Notes: generated from the sequence alone by a model not told the origin. Shown: positions 11,873-21,289, counted from the stretch's first letter. The stretch: DNA of 64,000 nt from an uncultured Acidobacteriia bacterium (GCA_903907865.1 CAIVPR010000078.1:62001-126000); one strand, 5' to 3'. Made by a program: numbers and translations.

Positions 11873-13150
11873 TTATCGGAGGATCATCGCGTCTTCGAAA
11901 AGCGTCGCCAAATCCTCGGCTGCTGCAGGTCGCGGCGAGAGCTTGGTGACGCGATGCTGGGGCAAGGTTCCCTGGACCAAGGCCGGAATGTCGGAGGAGT
12001 CGTACCCCAGACCCTTGAGGCCGTTGGGCAGCTTGAGGTCGGCGATTAATTGGGTAAGGGTGTCGGCGAGGATTTTGCCCGCGTCCTCGGGTTTGGCTTT
12101 CGAGATGTCGGCACCAAGGATGAAGGCGGCGTCCAAGTGGCGCTCGGGCGAAGAGACGCTCGTGAAACGGAACACGGCGGGGGCGTTCAAGATTACCGAG
12201 ATTCCGTGGGGCACCATGGGGTGGTCCACATCGTAGCCGTTGGCCCGGAATTCCTTCACCAAGCCGGCGACGGGGTACGACATGCCGTGGGGCAAGTGGA
12301 CGCCAGCATTTCCAAAGCCGATTCCGGCATAGGAGGATGCCAGCATCATCGCGGAGCGCGCTTCTTCGTCGGAGGTGTCGGCGAAGGCGCGTCGGATGTA
12401 CTGCGAGGTCAGGCGGAGAGCTTCCATGCTCCAGAGGTCGCTGATGGGGTTGGAGCCCTGGTAGGCGGGTCTGAGGATGGGCCGCTCGGGTCGCGGACGC
12501 TCCACAAATGGAATTGCGGTCCAGGATTCAATGGCGTGGCATAGGACATCGAGACCGGAGGATGCCGCGACGGCTGCGGGCATGCTCCGTGTGTTGTCGG
12601 GATCCACGATGCCTAGGTACGGCTTCAAGCGGCGGTGCGCGATTCCGGTCTTGGCTCGAAGCGGCTTGTAGTCGAAGATGGCGACGCCTGTGGTCTCACT
12701 GCCCGTTCCAGCCGTAGTGGGGATGGCGAACAGCGGTTTGACAGGGCCCGGAACCGGCAGCCCCTTGCCGATGGGCTGATTCACGTAGTCGAGGAAGTCG
12801 GCGGGCCAACAGGCGAAGAGGTTTGCGATCTTGGCGGTGTCGATGACGGAGCCTCCTCCGACCGCTACCACGGCGTCGTACGGGTGTTCGTTGGCAAACT
12901 GGATCGCCTCGCGCATGGAGTCGTCGGAAGGCTCAACGCGGCAGCGATCAAAAAGGGAATACGGGACGGCGTTTGACTCCAGGGATTCCAGGGTGGTCAG
13001 CACCGGGTGCAGGTTGCGCAGGTTGGGGTCTGTGAACACGAGGGCGTGGCGGACCTTGAGTTCGGCCAGGTCGGCCCCAATCTCGCGTGTGGCGCCGGAG
13101 CCGAAGCGGATGGACGACGCGGCCATCTCGAAAGCGTATTCGTGGTTCAT
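11873..13150 (-). CDS. Hydroxyacid-oxoacid transhydrogenase-like iron alcohol dehydrogenase
   Basis: I start at the ATG at 13150 because the protein then begins MNHEYAFEMAASSIRFGSG, as in the ADHFE1/HOT family; the frame is open upstream to 13324 but that part is not family-like. The length is 425 residues. GGGSVIDTAK is the nucleotide-binding region of iron-dependent alcohol dehydrogenases, and the metal ligands lie in DVLCHAIES and GNAGVHLPHGMSYP. ADHFE1-type enzymes oxidise 4-hydroxybutyrate to succinic semialdehyde coupled to reduction of 2-oxoglutarate. The exact substrate here is inferred. Confidence 0.85.
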   Translation of the reverse strand: MNHEYAFEMAASSIRFGSGATREIGADLAELKVRHALVFTDPNLRNLHPVLTTLESLESNAVPYSLFDRCRVEPSDDSMREAIQFANEHPYDAVVAVGGGSVIDTAKIANLFACWPADFLDYVNQPIGKGLPVPGPVKPLFAIPTTAGTGSETTGVAIFDYKPLRAKTGIAHRRLKPYLGIVDPDNTRSMPAAVAASSGLDVLCHAIESWTAIPFVERPRPERPILRPAYQGSNPISDLWSMEALRLTSQYIRRAFADTSDEEARSAMMLASSYAGIGFGNAGVHLPHGMSYPVAGLVKEFRANGYDVDHPMVPHGISVILNAPAVFRFTSVSSPERHLDAAFILGADISKAKPEDAGKILADTLTQLIADLKLPNGLKGLGYDSSDIPALVQGTLPQHRVTKLSPRPAAAEDLATLFEDAMILR

Positions 13151-13220
13151 GGTTTGGTGAGTAGTGGTTCCCTGGTTGTCCATTGTAGATGGAGGGGTGA
13201 ATTCCTGGTACAATGAGGCC

Positions 13221-13544
13221 ATGGTAGTCGCCGTTGCACCGTTTTCGCGCAAGAACCAGGCAGCGGTCGAGGACGCCGTGCGGAGGGTGGAGGCGGCATA
13301 CGCGCCGGACGTGGTGCGGATCAAGCACTATTTTTCCGATGATTCGATGGGGTACCCCTCGATCTATTTTCTCCTCGTGGTGCGCGACGAATTGGCGTTC
13401 TCCGAGAGATTTCTAACTCTTGCCAATGGTGTCAGGAAGGCCTTGGACAACGAAACCGAGGCTTATGAGTTCGGACTTTCCACGCATTTTCGGTTCCGCA
13501 CGGTGTCCGAGCAACTGGAATTGAAAGATCCGGCATGGGAGTAG
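13221..13544 (+). CDS. Conserved hypothetical protein paired with HEPN-like gene
   Basis: I start at the ATG at 13221, since a TACAAT hexamer lies just six bases upstream and suggests a leaderless message. The 107-residue product has a charged N-terminal helix (FSRKNQAAVEDAVRRVEAAY), then DVVRIKHYFSDDSMGYPSIYFLLVVRDE, and an Arg-rich end. I recall this domain arrangement as one that commonly precedes a HEPN-like gene. It overlaps that gene by ten bases. No catalytic motif is evident. The pair may act as an antitoxin-toxin or nucleic-acid-sensing module (inference). Confidence 0.7.
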   Translation: MVVAVAPFSRKNQAAVEDAVRRVEAAYAPDVVRIKHYFSDDSMGYPSIYFLLVVRDELAFSERFLTLANGVRKALDNETEAYEFGLSTHFRFRTVSEQLELKDPAWE

Positions 13545-14023
13545 GCGATCCAAGTCATCCAAGGGAATTGCTGGATGCTGCGCTGGCGCTGTGGAAGGCA
13601 GAGCCCCAAACCAAGGGCAACCTACGTCGGGCGACCTCAACTGCATACTACGCGCTTTTCCACTTTTTGATCGAAGAGGCTTGCAAGTGCTGGTCGGTAG
13701 CCGAACAACGGTCTAGGTTGGCGAGGATGTTCGAGCACCGCACGATGGCGGCTGCTTCGAGCCGCCGGATCGCGGAATACAAGGGTGCAGGCGCGGATTC
13801 GGTCGAGGGGCGGCTGTGCTCGGTGGCGACATCCTTCCGCCGCATGCAGGATTTCCGGCACCGGGCGGACTACGACTTGGATGCGACGCTGTCGGCGTTG
13901 GACGTGTGGGCATGCATCGACGAGGTCGAAGCGGCGTTTGCAAACTGGGCCCAGATCCGGAACGAGCCCCTCGCCCACGACTACCTCTTCTCCCTCCTCT
14001 TCCGGGACAAGGACCGCCCCTGA
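13535..14023 (+). CDS. HEPN-like domain protein
   Basis: The 162-residue all-helical protein has LRRATSTAYYALFHFLIEEA near residues 28-48, a typical HEPN-family opening, and FRRMQDFRHRADYD near 105-118, which would supply the R-x4-6-H-like polar motif. HEPN proteins often act as ribonucleases or as helical partners of nucleotidyltransferases. Its ATG lies inside the upstream gene (ten-base overlap), so the two are translationally coupled. The R/H residues are in a non-canonical arrangement, so RNase activity is only a possibility. Confidence 0.65.
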   Translation: MGVGDPSHPRELLDAALALWKAEPQTKGNLRRATSTAYYALFHFLIEEACKCWSVAEQRSRLARMFEHRTMAAASSRRIAEYKGAGADSVEGRLCSVATSFRRMQDFRHRADYDLDATLSALDVWACIDEVEAAFANWAQIRNEPLAHDYLFSLLFRDKDRP

Positions 14024-14103
14024 TTTGCAATCGGTACCGGTTGTTGCTAAGATAGTGTTTGACAACGAGCCATCATCTGAGAGAAGATGGAAGTTTCCGG
14101 CAA

Positions 14104-14179
<76 letters not shown>

Positions 14180-14236
14180 AATTGTTTCGAGTCGTACCAC
14201 CCCCCAACCACATCCTGAAGGTGCAGGTTTAGCGCT

Positions 14237-14959
14237 TTGCAGACGCAGGATGTCATTCGGGCGGCGATAGCCGAATTCGGCCCTTCGCTTGCCGTCCTCA
14301 CCAGTTTCCAACGTGAAGGCATCGTGATCACCGACATGGTGATGCAGACCGACGCGTCCATCCCCATCCTTACCATTGATACCGGTCGGCTTCCAACCGC
14401 CACCCACCGCATGATCCACGCGGTCGAGGAACGGTATGGCATCACAGTGGAGCGCATCCAGCCAGACGAGGCCGAGGTTTCTTCGATGGTGTCGTCGCAC
14501 GGTCGGAATCTGTTCTACGATTCTGTTGCCCAGCGCATGCTCTGCTGCAATGTACGCAAGGTGCGGCCTTTGGCCCGCCGGATGGCTGGTGTCGGGGCGT
14601 ACTTTGTCGGTTTGCGCCGCGAACAGGGCGGCGAGAGGGCTGGCATCGAAGAGTTCGACCGCAGTGGTCCGCAGGTGAAGGTGAGTCCGCTGGCCGGTTG
14701 GACCGCCGCCGACGTGGAACGCTACACACGGGATCGCGACCTGCCCGTCCATGAATTGTACGCCGAGGGCTACACCAGTATCGGCTGCGATCCGTGCACC
14801 CGTGCCGTCGCGCTGGGTGAATCCGAGCGCGCTGGTCGCTGGTGGTGGGAAGACGAGGCCAACAAAGAGTGCGGTCTGCATTTCACGGCTGATGGCCGGG
14901 CCGAGCGCACCGTGGACGTCCTGTTGCGGGATGTCTTGACGAGGAGTGTTGCCGCTTGA
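14237..14959 (+). CDS. cysH: Phosphoadenylyl/adenylyl-sulfate reductase (Fe-S type)
   Basis: The 240-residue protein starts with TTG. It shows the CysH fold: SFQREGIVITDM, IDTGRLPTATH, and the Fe-S type cysteines CCNVRK (103-104) and CDPC (184, 187), plus the core Arg-rich LRREQ. The CC...CxxC pattern marks the [4Fe-4S] subtype that mostly reduces APS to sulfite in assimilation; PAPS use is possible. It overlaps cysC (TTGA). ATP sulfurylase and sulfite reductase genes are not in the window. Confidence 0.92.
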   Translation: MQTQDVIRAAIAEFGPSLAVLTSFQREGIVITDMVMQTDASIPILTIDTGRLPTATHRMIHAVEERYGITVERIQPDEAEVSSMVSSHGRNLFYDSVAQRMLCCNVRKVRPLARRMAGVGAYFVGLRREQGGERAGIEEFDRSGPQVKVSPLAGWTAADVERYTRDRDLPVHELYAEGYTSIGCDPCTRAVALGESERAGRWWWEDEANKECGLHFTADGRAERTVDVLLRDVLTRSVAA

Positions 14960-15501
14960 GTTCGACTTTTACCCATCAAGGTTTCACTTTGTGGCTGACC
15001 GGCATGTCCGGTGCCGGCAAGAGTACGATTTCCGACGAGTTGATGGCACGCTTCCGCGCCGTCTCGGCCAAGGTCGAGCTACTGGATGGCGACGTGGTGC
15101 GCACCAACCTATCGCAGGGGCTTGGTTTCAGCCGCGAGGACCGCGACACCAACATCCGCCGCATCGGCTTCGTGGCCGAGCTGCTGTCGCGCAACGGGAT
15201 CATCGTTGTCGTGGCGGCGATCTCGCCCTACCGCGCCGCACGCGAGGAGGTTCGGGCCCGTGTGACGAACTTCGTTGAGGTCCATGTGGATTGCCCTATC
15301 GAAGTTCTGGCCCAACGCGATGTCAAAGGTCTCTACAAGAAGGCGTTGGCGGGCGAGGTTGGCAATTTCACCGGCATTTCTGATCCCTATGAACCGCCAG
15401 TGAATCCCGACGTCCATGTCCGCACTGACTTGGAGACGCTAGACGAGAGCGTAGGCAAGGTGTGGTCGGAATTGATCCGTCGGGGCCTGATTTCACAATG
15501 A
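14956..15501 (+). CDS. cysC: Adenylyl-sulfate kinase
   Basis: CysC phosphorylates APS at the 3' position to PAPS. The 181-residue protein starts with TTG, overlapping the cysH stop as TTGA. It has the P-loop GMSGAGKST (16-24), DGDVVRTNLSQGLGFSREDR for substrate binding, RRIGFVAELLSRNG and VDCPIEVLAQRDVKGLYKKA. The length is typical for a stand-alone kinase. Its 3' end overlaps the PHP gene by four bases. Confidence 0.95.
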   Translation: MSSTFTHQGFTLWLTGMSGAGKSTISDELMARFRAVSAKVELLDGDVVRTNLSQGLGFSREDRDTNIRRIGFVAELLSRNGIIVVVAAISPYRAAREEVRARVTNFVEVHVDCPIEVLAQRDVKGLYKKALAGEVGNFTGISDPYEPPVNPDVHVRTDLETLDESVGKVWSELIRRGLISQ

Positions 15502-16337
15502 TTGACCTGCACAGCCATACCGACCAGTCCGACGGTACCTTCTCCCCCGCCGAGTTGGTGGCCGAAGCCCGCCGCATCGGGTTGGAGGCGTTCGCGATCA
15601 CCGACCACGACAGTTTCCGCGGCTACGACCAGGCTGTTCCGTTGGCGCGGGAGGCCGGGCTGGAGTTAATCTGTGGGATCGAGCTTTCGACGAAGTACGA
15701 GGGGTCTTCTATCCATCTGCTTGCGTATTTCCCCGGCCAGCTCCCGTCGCAGGAGTTCCGCGATTGGTTGGAGCTTGTCTTGGATGGCCGTCGCGACCGG
15801 AACCGGCGTTTGATCGAGAAACTGCGGTCATTGGGGATCGATATCACCCTTGCGGAAGTCGAAGCAAAGGGGAGGACTCTGACAGCCCGTCCGCATTTCG
15901 GCGCGGTGCTAGTGGAGAAGGGTTACGCCAAGGACATGCAGGACGCGTTCGACCAGTATTTGGACGAATCCGGCAAAGGCTACGTGCAGCGCCAGGAAGT
16001 GCCCATCGACGAGGGGATCGGGCGGGTGCTGAGAGCGGGCGGACTGCCGTCGTTGGCCCACCCGGTGCGCGTGTTCAAGGGTGACAGGGCGCAGTTGGAG
16101 CCGTGCGTCGAAGACTTGGTGGGGATGGGTCTAAAGGCGATCGAGGTGATCCACAGCGATCACTCGGCTGAGAATACCGCGTACTACCACACGTTGGCGG
16201 AACGCCACGGGTTGGCCAAGACGGGTGGTTCCGACTTCCACGGGCTGAACAAGCCCCACATTTCGCTCGGCACCGGATTGAAGAATAATATCTCGGTGCC
16301 TTACGCGATGCTCGAGTCGCTGAAACAACTCGCTTAG
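15498..16337 (+). CDS. PHP-domain phosphoesterase (possible 3',5'-nucleoside bisphosphate phosphatase)
   Basis: I start at the ATG at 15498, which overlaps the cysC stop (ATGA) and places the first metal motif at the N-terminus: MIDLHSHTDQSDG. The 279-residue protein continues with ITDHDSF, the metal-site Glu in GIELST, a His in TARPHFGAV, LAHPVR, and GSDFHG at the end, which together fit the trinuclear metal centre of YciV/RNase AM-type PHP enzymes. Some members hydrolyse pAp or short RNA. The tight coupling to cysH and cysC suggests removal of the PAP by-product of PAPS use (inference). Confidence 0.85.
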   Translation: MIDLHSHTDQSDGTFSPAELVAEARRIGLEAFAITDHDSFRGYDQAVPLAREAGLELICGIELSTKYEGSSIHLLAYFPGQLPSQEFRDWLELVLDGRRDRNRRLIEKLRSLGIDITLAEVEAKGRTLTARPHFGAVLVEKGYAKDMQDAFDQYLDESGKGYVQRQEVPIDEGIGRVLRAGGLPSLAHPVRVFKGDRAQLEPCVEDLVGMGLKAIEVIHSDHSAENTAYYHTLAERHGLAKTGGSDFHGLNKPHISLGTGLKNNISVPYAMLESLKQLA

Positions 16338-16340
16338 AAC

Positions 16341-16417
16341 TGGTAGGCACGGGCAGATTCGAACCGCCGACCTTCCGCTTAGGAGGCGAACGCTCTATCC
16401 AGCTGAGCTACGTGCCC
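16341..16417 (-). tRNA. tRNA-Arg (CCT)
   Basis: The minus-strand cloverleaf has acceptor GGGCACG/CGTGCCT (one G-T pair), D-arm CTCAGCTGGATAGAG, anticodon loop CTCCTAA (anticodon CCT) and T-arm GTTCGAATC. The CCA end is encoded. It lies between the PHP gene and purD, only 8 bases from the purD stop. Confidence 0.95.
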
Positions 16418-16425
16418 TTACGTTC

Positions 16426-17637
16426 TCAATTATAGCGTTTGAGGCCCTTCGCTCCAATGTCTTTGCGGTATTGCATTCCGCTGAACGAGATTTTGGAGAC
16501 CGCGGCGTAGGCATTGTCGATGCTGGCCTGGAGCGTGGGGCCTGTCGCGGTGACGCCGAGGACACGGCCACCGGCGGTTACGATCCGGTCGCCGTCGCGC
16601 TTGGTGCCGGCGTGGAAGACCTGGGCGTTCACGACATCTTCGATTCCGCTGATCGGCTGGCCTGATTCGGAAGATGCCGGGTATCCTTTGGACGCAAGGA
16701 CCACGCAAGTAGCCGGGTCGGGCGTCCATTGCAGGTGGTTTTCGGTGAGGTTCCCGGTGGCCGAGGCGAGGAGGGCCTCGCCCCAGTCGCTGGTGAGCCG
16801 CATCATGAGCGGCTGTGTCTCGGGGTCGCCCATTCGGACGTTGAATTCGAGCGTGCTGGGACCATCCGGCGTCATCATCAGGCCTGCATACAAGAAACCC
16901 GTGTATTGGGTGGCGTGCACGACCGGGTTGATGATGGTTTCCAAGATCTGCGACCGTTGGGCCGGGGTGAGGAGGCGTGAATCGGAGTAGGCACCCATGC
17001 CGCCCGTGTTGGGCCCTTCGTCGTTGTCGAAGATCCGTTTGTGGTCCTGCGAAGGTTCGAGGGGTACGGCGGTCTTGCCGTCACAGAGGACGATAAAGCT
17101 GACTTCCTCGCCCTGCAGGAACTCCTCGATGACCAACGGACAAGGCAGCGTTTGGATCGCATTCTCGGCTTCCTGCGGGGTCTGGGCGATGACGACGCCC
17201 TTGCCAGCAGCGAGGCCGTCGGTCTTGAGGACGACGGGGTAGCGGAAGTCCTTCAGGGCTTCGCGCGCGGCGTTGGGTGTCGTTGCAGTGTGGAAGCGGG
17301 CGGTAGGCACGCCCAAGCGTTGCATGAAGCGCTTCGAATGGACCTTGCTGCCTTCAAGCGCGGCGTTTTCGGCGGTTGGTCCTACGATGGGAATGCCGAG
17401 GGCTCGGAACTGGTCCACGACGCCCTGCACGAGGGGTGCCTCGGGACCTACAACCGCAAGGTCGATGGAGAGTTCGCGTGCTAATTGGACATAATCCGTT
17501 GTTACGTGGCACGTTCCTTCCAGTGCGATGCCGGGATTGCCTGGTGTCGCGTGGAGTTCTGTGACCGATGGTGATTTGCGGAGTCGCCAAGCGAGCGCGT
17601 GTTCGCGTCCCCCGCCCCCGATGAGAAGTACTTTCAA
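16426..17637 (-). CDS. purD: Phosphoribosylamine-glycine ligase
   Basis: PurD makes GAR in purine synthesis from PRA, glycine and ATP. I place the start at the TTG at 17637, so the protein opens with [16 protein letters not shown]; the frame is open far upstream, but that part lies antisense to mnmG and is not PurD-like. The length is 403 residues, near the usual 420. ATP-grasp landmarks are [47 protein letters not shown] and [12 protein letters not shown]. The start region faces mnmG across about 42 bases, so promoters must overlap. Confidence 0.93.
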   Translation of the reverse strand: MKVLLIGGGGREHALAWRLRKSPSVTELHATPGNPGIALEGTCHVTTDYVQLARELSIDLAVVGPEAPLVQGVVDQFRALGIPIVGPTAENAALEGSKVHSKRFMQRLGVPTARFHTATTPNAAREALKDFRYPVVLKTDGLAAGKGVVIAQTPQEAENAIQTLPCPLVIEEFLQGEEVSFIVLCDGKTAVPLEPSQDHKRIFDNDEGPNTGGMGAYSDSRLLTPAQRSQILETIINPVVHATQYTGFLYAGLMMTPDGPSTLEFNVRMGDPETQPLMMRLTSDWGEALLASATGNLTENHLQWTPDPATCVVLASKGYPASSESGQPISGIEDVVNAQVFHAGTKRDGDRIVTAGGRVLGVTATGPTLQASIDNAYAAVSKISFSGMQYRKDIGAKGLKRYN

Positions 17638-17679
17638 TTTCCGTTGCCCGGCTACAATGGTAGCAATGGTGCGTGGTTG

Positions 17680-19527
17680 ATGGTGAGCGGTTATGACGTC
17701 GTAGTGGTCGGCGGCGGTCACGCTGGCTGCGAGGCGGCGTGGGCCTGCGCCCGCATGGGGCTGCGTGTCGGCCTGGTGACGATGAATGCCGACCTGATTG
17801 CCCAGATGTCCTGCAACCCGGCTATCGGGGGTATCGCGAAGGGCCACTTGGTGCGCGAAATCGACGCTTTGGGCGGCGTGATGGGCTTGGTGGCGGACGC
17901 GGTTGGAATCCAGTTCCGCTTGCTCAACACGAGCCGCGGTCCGGCAGTCTGGTCGCCGCGCGCGCAGTGCGACAAGAAGCAATATCGAACCCATATGAAG
18001 TCCGTGCTGGAGCGCGAACGGAATATTCGGATCGTGCAGGCCGAAGTGGCTTCCCTGGTGATCACCGACGGGCGGGTTTGCGGCGTTCGGTTGGTTGACG
18101 GCCGTAGTTTCCCCTGTGGTGCGGTAGTGATTACGACCGGGACGTTCCTCAAGGGGCTTGCGCACATCGGGGAGTCGCGGTTTTCCTGCGGTCGTAATGG
18201 CGAACCGGGGTCCGAGGTGCTGGCGGAGCAGATCCGGTCGCTGGGACTGAGCTGGAAGCGTTTGAAGACAGGCACTCCGCCGCGTTTGGACGCCCGCAGT
18301 ATCGATTTCTCCAAGTTTGAGCCGCAGCCGGGCGACGACGTGCCAGTTCCCTTCTCTTTCATGACCGAGAAGATTGATCGTCCGCAGATCCAGTGCTTCC
18401 TTGGCCGGACGACACTCGAGACGCGGCGCATCTTCCAAGAGAGCGTGGCGCGGTCTCCTTTGTATAGCGGGCAGATCGAGGGCATCGGTCCCCGCTACTG
18501 CCCGTCGATTGAGGACAAGTTCGTCAAATTTCCCGACCGGGAGTCGCATCAGATCTTCCTGGAGCCGGAGGGCCTCGATACCAACGAGATCTACGTCAAC
18601 GGGATGTCGACCAGCATGCCGATAGACGTCCAAGCGGCGGCGATTGCTTCGATTCCGGGTTTGGAATCGGCGGAGATGATCCGTCCGGGATATGCCATTG
18701 AGTACGACGCCATTGATGCCCGCGAGTTGGACCACCGTCTGGAAGTGAAGAAACTGCCCGGATTGTTCCTTGCAGGGCAGATCAACGGCACTTCGGGGTA
18801 TGAAGAGGCCGCGGCGCAGGGCTTGATGGCCGGTATCAACGCGGCGTTGGCGGTTCAGGGGCGGGATCCGGTGATTCTGCCGCGCAGTTCGAGCTATATC
18901 GGGATCATGATCGACGATTTGATCACGAAGGGGGCGGATGAGCCCTACCGAATGTTCACGTCGCGCGCGGAGTACCGGTTGCAGCTTCGCATCGACAATG
19001 CAGATGACCGTCTGACACCAATTGGCGCGTCTATCGGGTTGGCCTCCTCGGATCGGGTCGAATTCTTCGGTCGGAAACGGGAGCAGGTGTTGAAATTGAC
19101 ATCCGCGCTGCTTTCGGGGTCGAAGGCGGCGTGGGTTCGACGACCAGAGTCAAAGCTTTCGGAGCTTGGTCCGTGGATCGAGGGGATTCTGGGCTGTACG
19201 CCGGAACGTGGGGTGCTGATGACCGTCGAGACCGAGGTGAAGTATGCCGGGTATATCGACCAGCAGCGTCGTCAGGCGGAACGGCTTCTCGGATCGGATG
19301 CGCGCGCCATTCCTGCGTCTATGGACTTCAAGGGGATTCCAGGGATGTCTCGCGAGGTGTCGGAGAAGCTGGCGGTCGTCCGTCCGGCGACGCTAGGCCA
19401 AGCGGCTCGGATTCCGGGCGTCACTCCGGCTGCAGTGGCTGTTCTGGATCTCTATCTGACCCTGCATGTTTCACGTGAAACATCGGGTGCGCGTTCCGCC
19501 GTCGAACCAGTCGAATGTTTCACGTGA
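17680..19527 (+). CDS. mnmG: tRNA uridine-5-carboxymethylaminomethyl modification enzyme MnmG
   Basis: MnmG (GidA), with MnmE, modifies the wobble uridine of several tRNAs using FAD. The 615-residue protein starts at 17680 with the FAD-binding Rossmann motif [13 protein letters not shown]. It continues with [32 protein letters not shown] and the C-terminal [21 protein letters not shown]. An earlier ATG at 17666 heads a four-codon reading that ends in a TGATG overlap with this start. Two parS sites lie in the last 60 bases of the coding region, and the stop codon is inside the second. MnmE is not in the window. Confidence 0.95.
   Translation: MVSGYDVVVVGGGHAGCEAAWACARMGLRVGLVTMNADLIAQMSCNPAIGGIAKGHLVREIDALGGVMGLVADAVGIQFRLLNTSRGPAVWSPRAQCDKKQYRTHMKSVLERERNIRIVQAEVASLVITDGRVCGVRLVDGRSFPCGAVVITTGTFLKGLAHIGESRFSCGRNGEPGSEVLAEQIRSLGLSWKRLKTGTPPRLDARSIDFSKFEPQPGDDVPVPFSFMTEKIDRPQIQCFLGRTTLETRRIFQESVARSPLYSGQIEGIGPRYCPSIEDKFVKFPDRESHQIFLEPEGLDTNEIYVNGMSTSMPIDVQAAAIASIPGLESAEMIRPGYAIEYDAIDARELDHRLEVKKLPGLFLAGQINGTSGYEEAAAQGLMAGINAALAVQGRDPVILPRSSSYIGIMIDDLITKGADEPYRMFTSRAEYRLQLRIDNADDRLTPIGASIGLASSDRVEFFGRKREQVLKLTSALLSGSKAAWVRRPESKLSELGPWIEGILGCTPERGVLMTVETEVKYAGYIDQQRRQAERLLGSDARAIPASMDFKGIPGMSREVSEKLAVVRPATLGQAARIPGVTPAAVAVLDLYLTLHVSRETSGARSAVEPVECFT
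19467..19482. promoter_or_regulatory. parS centromere site 1
   Basis: The 16-base palindrome TGTTTCACGTGAAACA is the exact canonical chromosomal parS. It lies within the mnmG coding sequence and encodes part of its C-terminal tail. ParB would nucleate here and spread. Confidence 0.93.
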
Positions 19528-19531
19528 AACA
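19516..19531. promoter_or_regulatory. parS centromere site 2
   Basis: A second exact copy of TGTTTCACGTGAAACA lies 49 bases after the first. It contains the TGA stop of mnmG and is 63 bases upstream of the parA start, so ParB binding could also repress parAB. Confidence 0.93.
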
Positions 19532-19593
19532 TTGCCAGTCCCCCTCCCCCGTGTTAGAGTGATCCTGTCAGGACAAGCGGTGCCAAATCCAAA

Positions 19594-20379
19594 ATGAAAA
19601 CCATAGCCATCACGAACCAAAAAGGCGGCGTCGGTAAGACCACCACGGCGATCAATCTCGGCGCATCGCTCGCCGCGAACGACGTGCGCGTGCTGTTGAT
19701 CGATTCCGACCCCCAGGGCAATTCCACCACCGGCCTGGGAATCCAAAAGACCGAAGGACTCGCCACCACGTGGGATGTCCTCGTCGACGGCAAGGAACTC
19801 CGCGACGCCATCCAGAAGACCGAAATGGAAGGTCTGGACATCGTTCCGGCCGACAAGAACCTCATTGGTGCAAACTTCGAGCTGGCGGCACTGGAAAACC
19901 GCGAGACGATCCTTAGGACCCGAATTCAGGCCCTCGGTAACGCGTACGATTACGTACTGATTGACTGCCCACCGGCTTTGGATTTGCTTACCCTCAACGC
20001 CCTGATGGCCGCCAACTCTGCCCTCGTGCCCATCCAGTGCGAATTCTTCGCCTTGGAGGGTGTTTCCGAGCTGATGGACACCATTGAGCGCGTCCGCGAG
20101 TCGTTCGGGCACCCTGTCCAGATTGAGGGCATCCTCCTGACCATGTTTGACGACCGCACCAACCTGACAAAGCTCGTCGCGGCCGATCTGCGCGAATTCT
20201 TCGGCGACAAGGTCATGAAGGCCGTCATCCCCCGCAATGTCCGTCTCGCCGAGGCCCCCAGCCACGGCAAGCCGATTCTGCTCTACGATCCGGGCTCGCG
20301 CGGCTCCGAAGCATACATCCAACTCGCAAAGGAGATTCTGGCCAATGAGCAAGCCCGATCCACGCAAAGCGCTCGGTAA
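19594..20379 (+). CDS. parA: Chromosome partitioning ATPase ParA (Soj)
   Basis: The 261-residue ATPase has the deviant Walker A KGGVGKTT (10-17), DSDPQGNSTTGLG and the later DYVLIDCPPALDLLTLNAL. The short N-terminus, without a DNA-binding extension, is the chromosomal Soj type. It drives origin segregation with ParB bound at parS. It follows the two parS sites and overlaps parB by 35 bases. Confidence 0.95.
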   Translation: MKTIAITNQKGGVGKTTTAINLGASLAANDVRVLLIDSDPQGNSTTGLGIQKTEGLATTWDVLVDGKELRDAIQKTEMEGLDIVPADKNLIGANFELAALENRETILRTRIQALGNAYDYVLIDCPPALDLLTLNALMAANSALVPIQCEFFALEGVSELMDTIERVRESFGHPVQIEGILLTMFDDRTNLTKLVAADLREFFGDKVMKAVIPRNVRLAEAPSHGKPILLYDPGSRGSEAYIQLAKEILANEQARSTQSAR

Positions 20380-21286
20380 GGGACTCCATTCCCTGCTCCC
20401 GCAGCGACCCGCCCCACAGGCGGCACCCGCGCCACCACCTCCCCCTGTTCCGGAGCCCCCGGTGGAAGGTTCCGTCCTCGTGGTGCCCATTGAACAGGTT
20501 GCACCCAACCCGAACCAGCCACGCCGCGAGTTCGACGAGTCCGCGTTGCTCGAATTGTCCCAATCCATCGAGCGCGAGGGCGTCATCCAGCCCATTTTGG
20601 TGCGCCGTGTCGGCCCAGACCAGTTCCAGATCATCGCCGGCGAGCGCAGATGGCGCGCTTCGGGCATTGCGGGCCTTAAGGAAATACCCGTCATTCCCCG
20701 CGAGGCGACCGACGAGCAGGTTTTGGAGCTCGCCATCGTCGAAAACATCCAGCGCGAGGACCTGAACCCCATGGAACTGGCGCTTGCCTTCCAGCGGATG
20801 GCGACGGAACTCAACCTGAGCCACGAGCAGATCGGCGAACGCACGGGCAAGGATCGCGCCACAGTCACCAACACGATGCGGCTGTTGCAGTTGCCTGAGA
20901 AGATCCGGGACATGGTGGCAGCGAAGAAGCTGACGCCTGGGCACGCACGGGCCTTGCTGAAGCTCCCAACGCCCGAAGTCCAAGAAACGCTGGCTAACCA
21001 GATCGTCCGCCAAGGATGGTCGGTCCGTCAGATCGAGAATTTCACCAAGTTGCCCGGGGACAAGGGCTCCGGCGGGCCGAAAGCCCCCGTTCCACCTCCG
21101 ATTGTCGACCCCAACGTGAAGGCTGCGGTCGCGCAGATGGAACAAGCGCTCGGGACACGGGTTCGAATTGTCGAGAAGGGCCGCAGTAGTCCGGGACAAA
21201 GCCAAGGCCACATCGAGATCGAGTACTACAACGACGTCGATCTGGAGCGGATCTACGAGATGATCGTCGGGGAGACCAACGAGTAA
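20345..21286 (+). CDS. parB: Chromosome partitioning protein ParB (Spo0J)
   Basis: I start at the ATG at 20345, giving 313 residues that open KALGKGLHSLL, as expected for ParB; the reading upstream lies in parA. A Pro-rich linker (PPPPPVPEPP) follows. The CTP-binding/spreading domain contains PNPNQPRREFD, GERRWRAS and LAIVENIQREDLNPMELALAF. The helix-turn-helix is near LSHEQIGERTGKDRATVTNTMRLL. The C-terminal dimerisation domain ends GHIEIEYYNDVDLERIYEMI. ParB clamps onto parS and stimulates ParA. Confidence 0.95.
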   Translation: MSKPDPRKALGKGLHSLLPQRPAPQAAPAPPPPPVPEPPVEGSVLVVPIEQVAPNPNQPRREFDESALLELSQSIEREGVIQPILVRRVGPDQFQIIAGERRWRASGIAGLKEIPVIPREATDEQVLELAIVENIQREDLNPMELALAFQRMATELNLSHEQIGERTGKDRATVTNTMRLLQLPEKIRDMVAAKKLTPGHARALLKLPTPEVQETLANQIVRQGWSVRQIENFTKLPGDKGSGGPKAPVPPPIVDPNVKAAVAQMEQALGTRVRIVEKGRSSPGQSQGHIEIEYYNDVDLERIYEMIVGETNE

Positions 21287-21289
21287 GCC

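Noticed and set aside
14180-14236. SAM or other riboswitch ahead of cysH
   Set aside because: The 57 bases between tRNA-Gly and the TTG start are too short and show no aptamer-like pattern.
17638-18735. Long minus-strand extension upstream of purD
   Set aside because: It is antisense to mnmG, has no PurD similarity, and looks like a GC-rich shadow frame.
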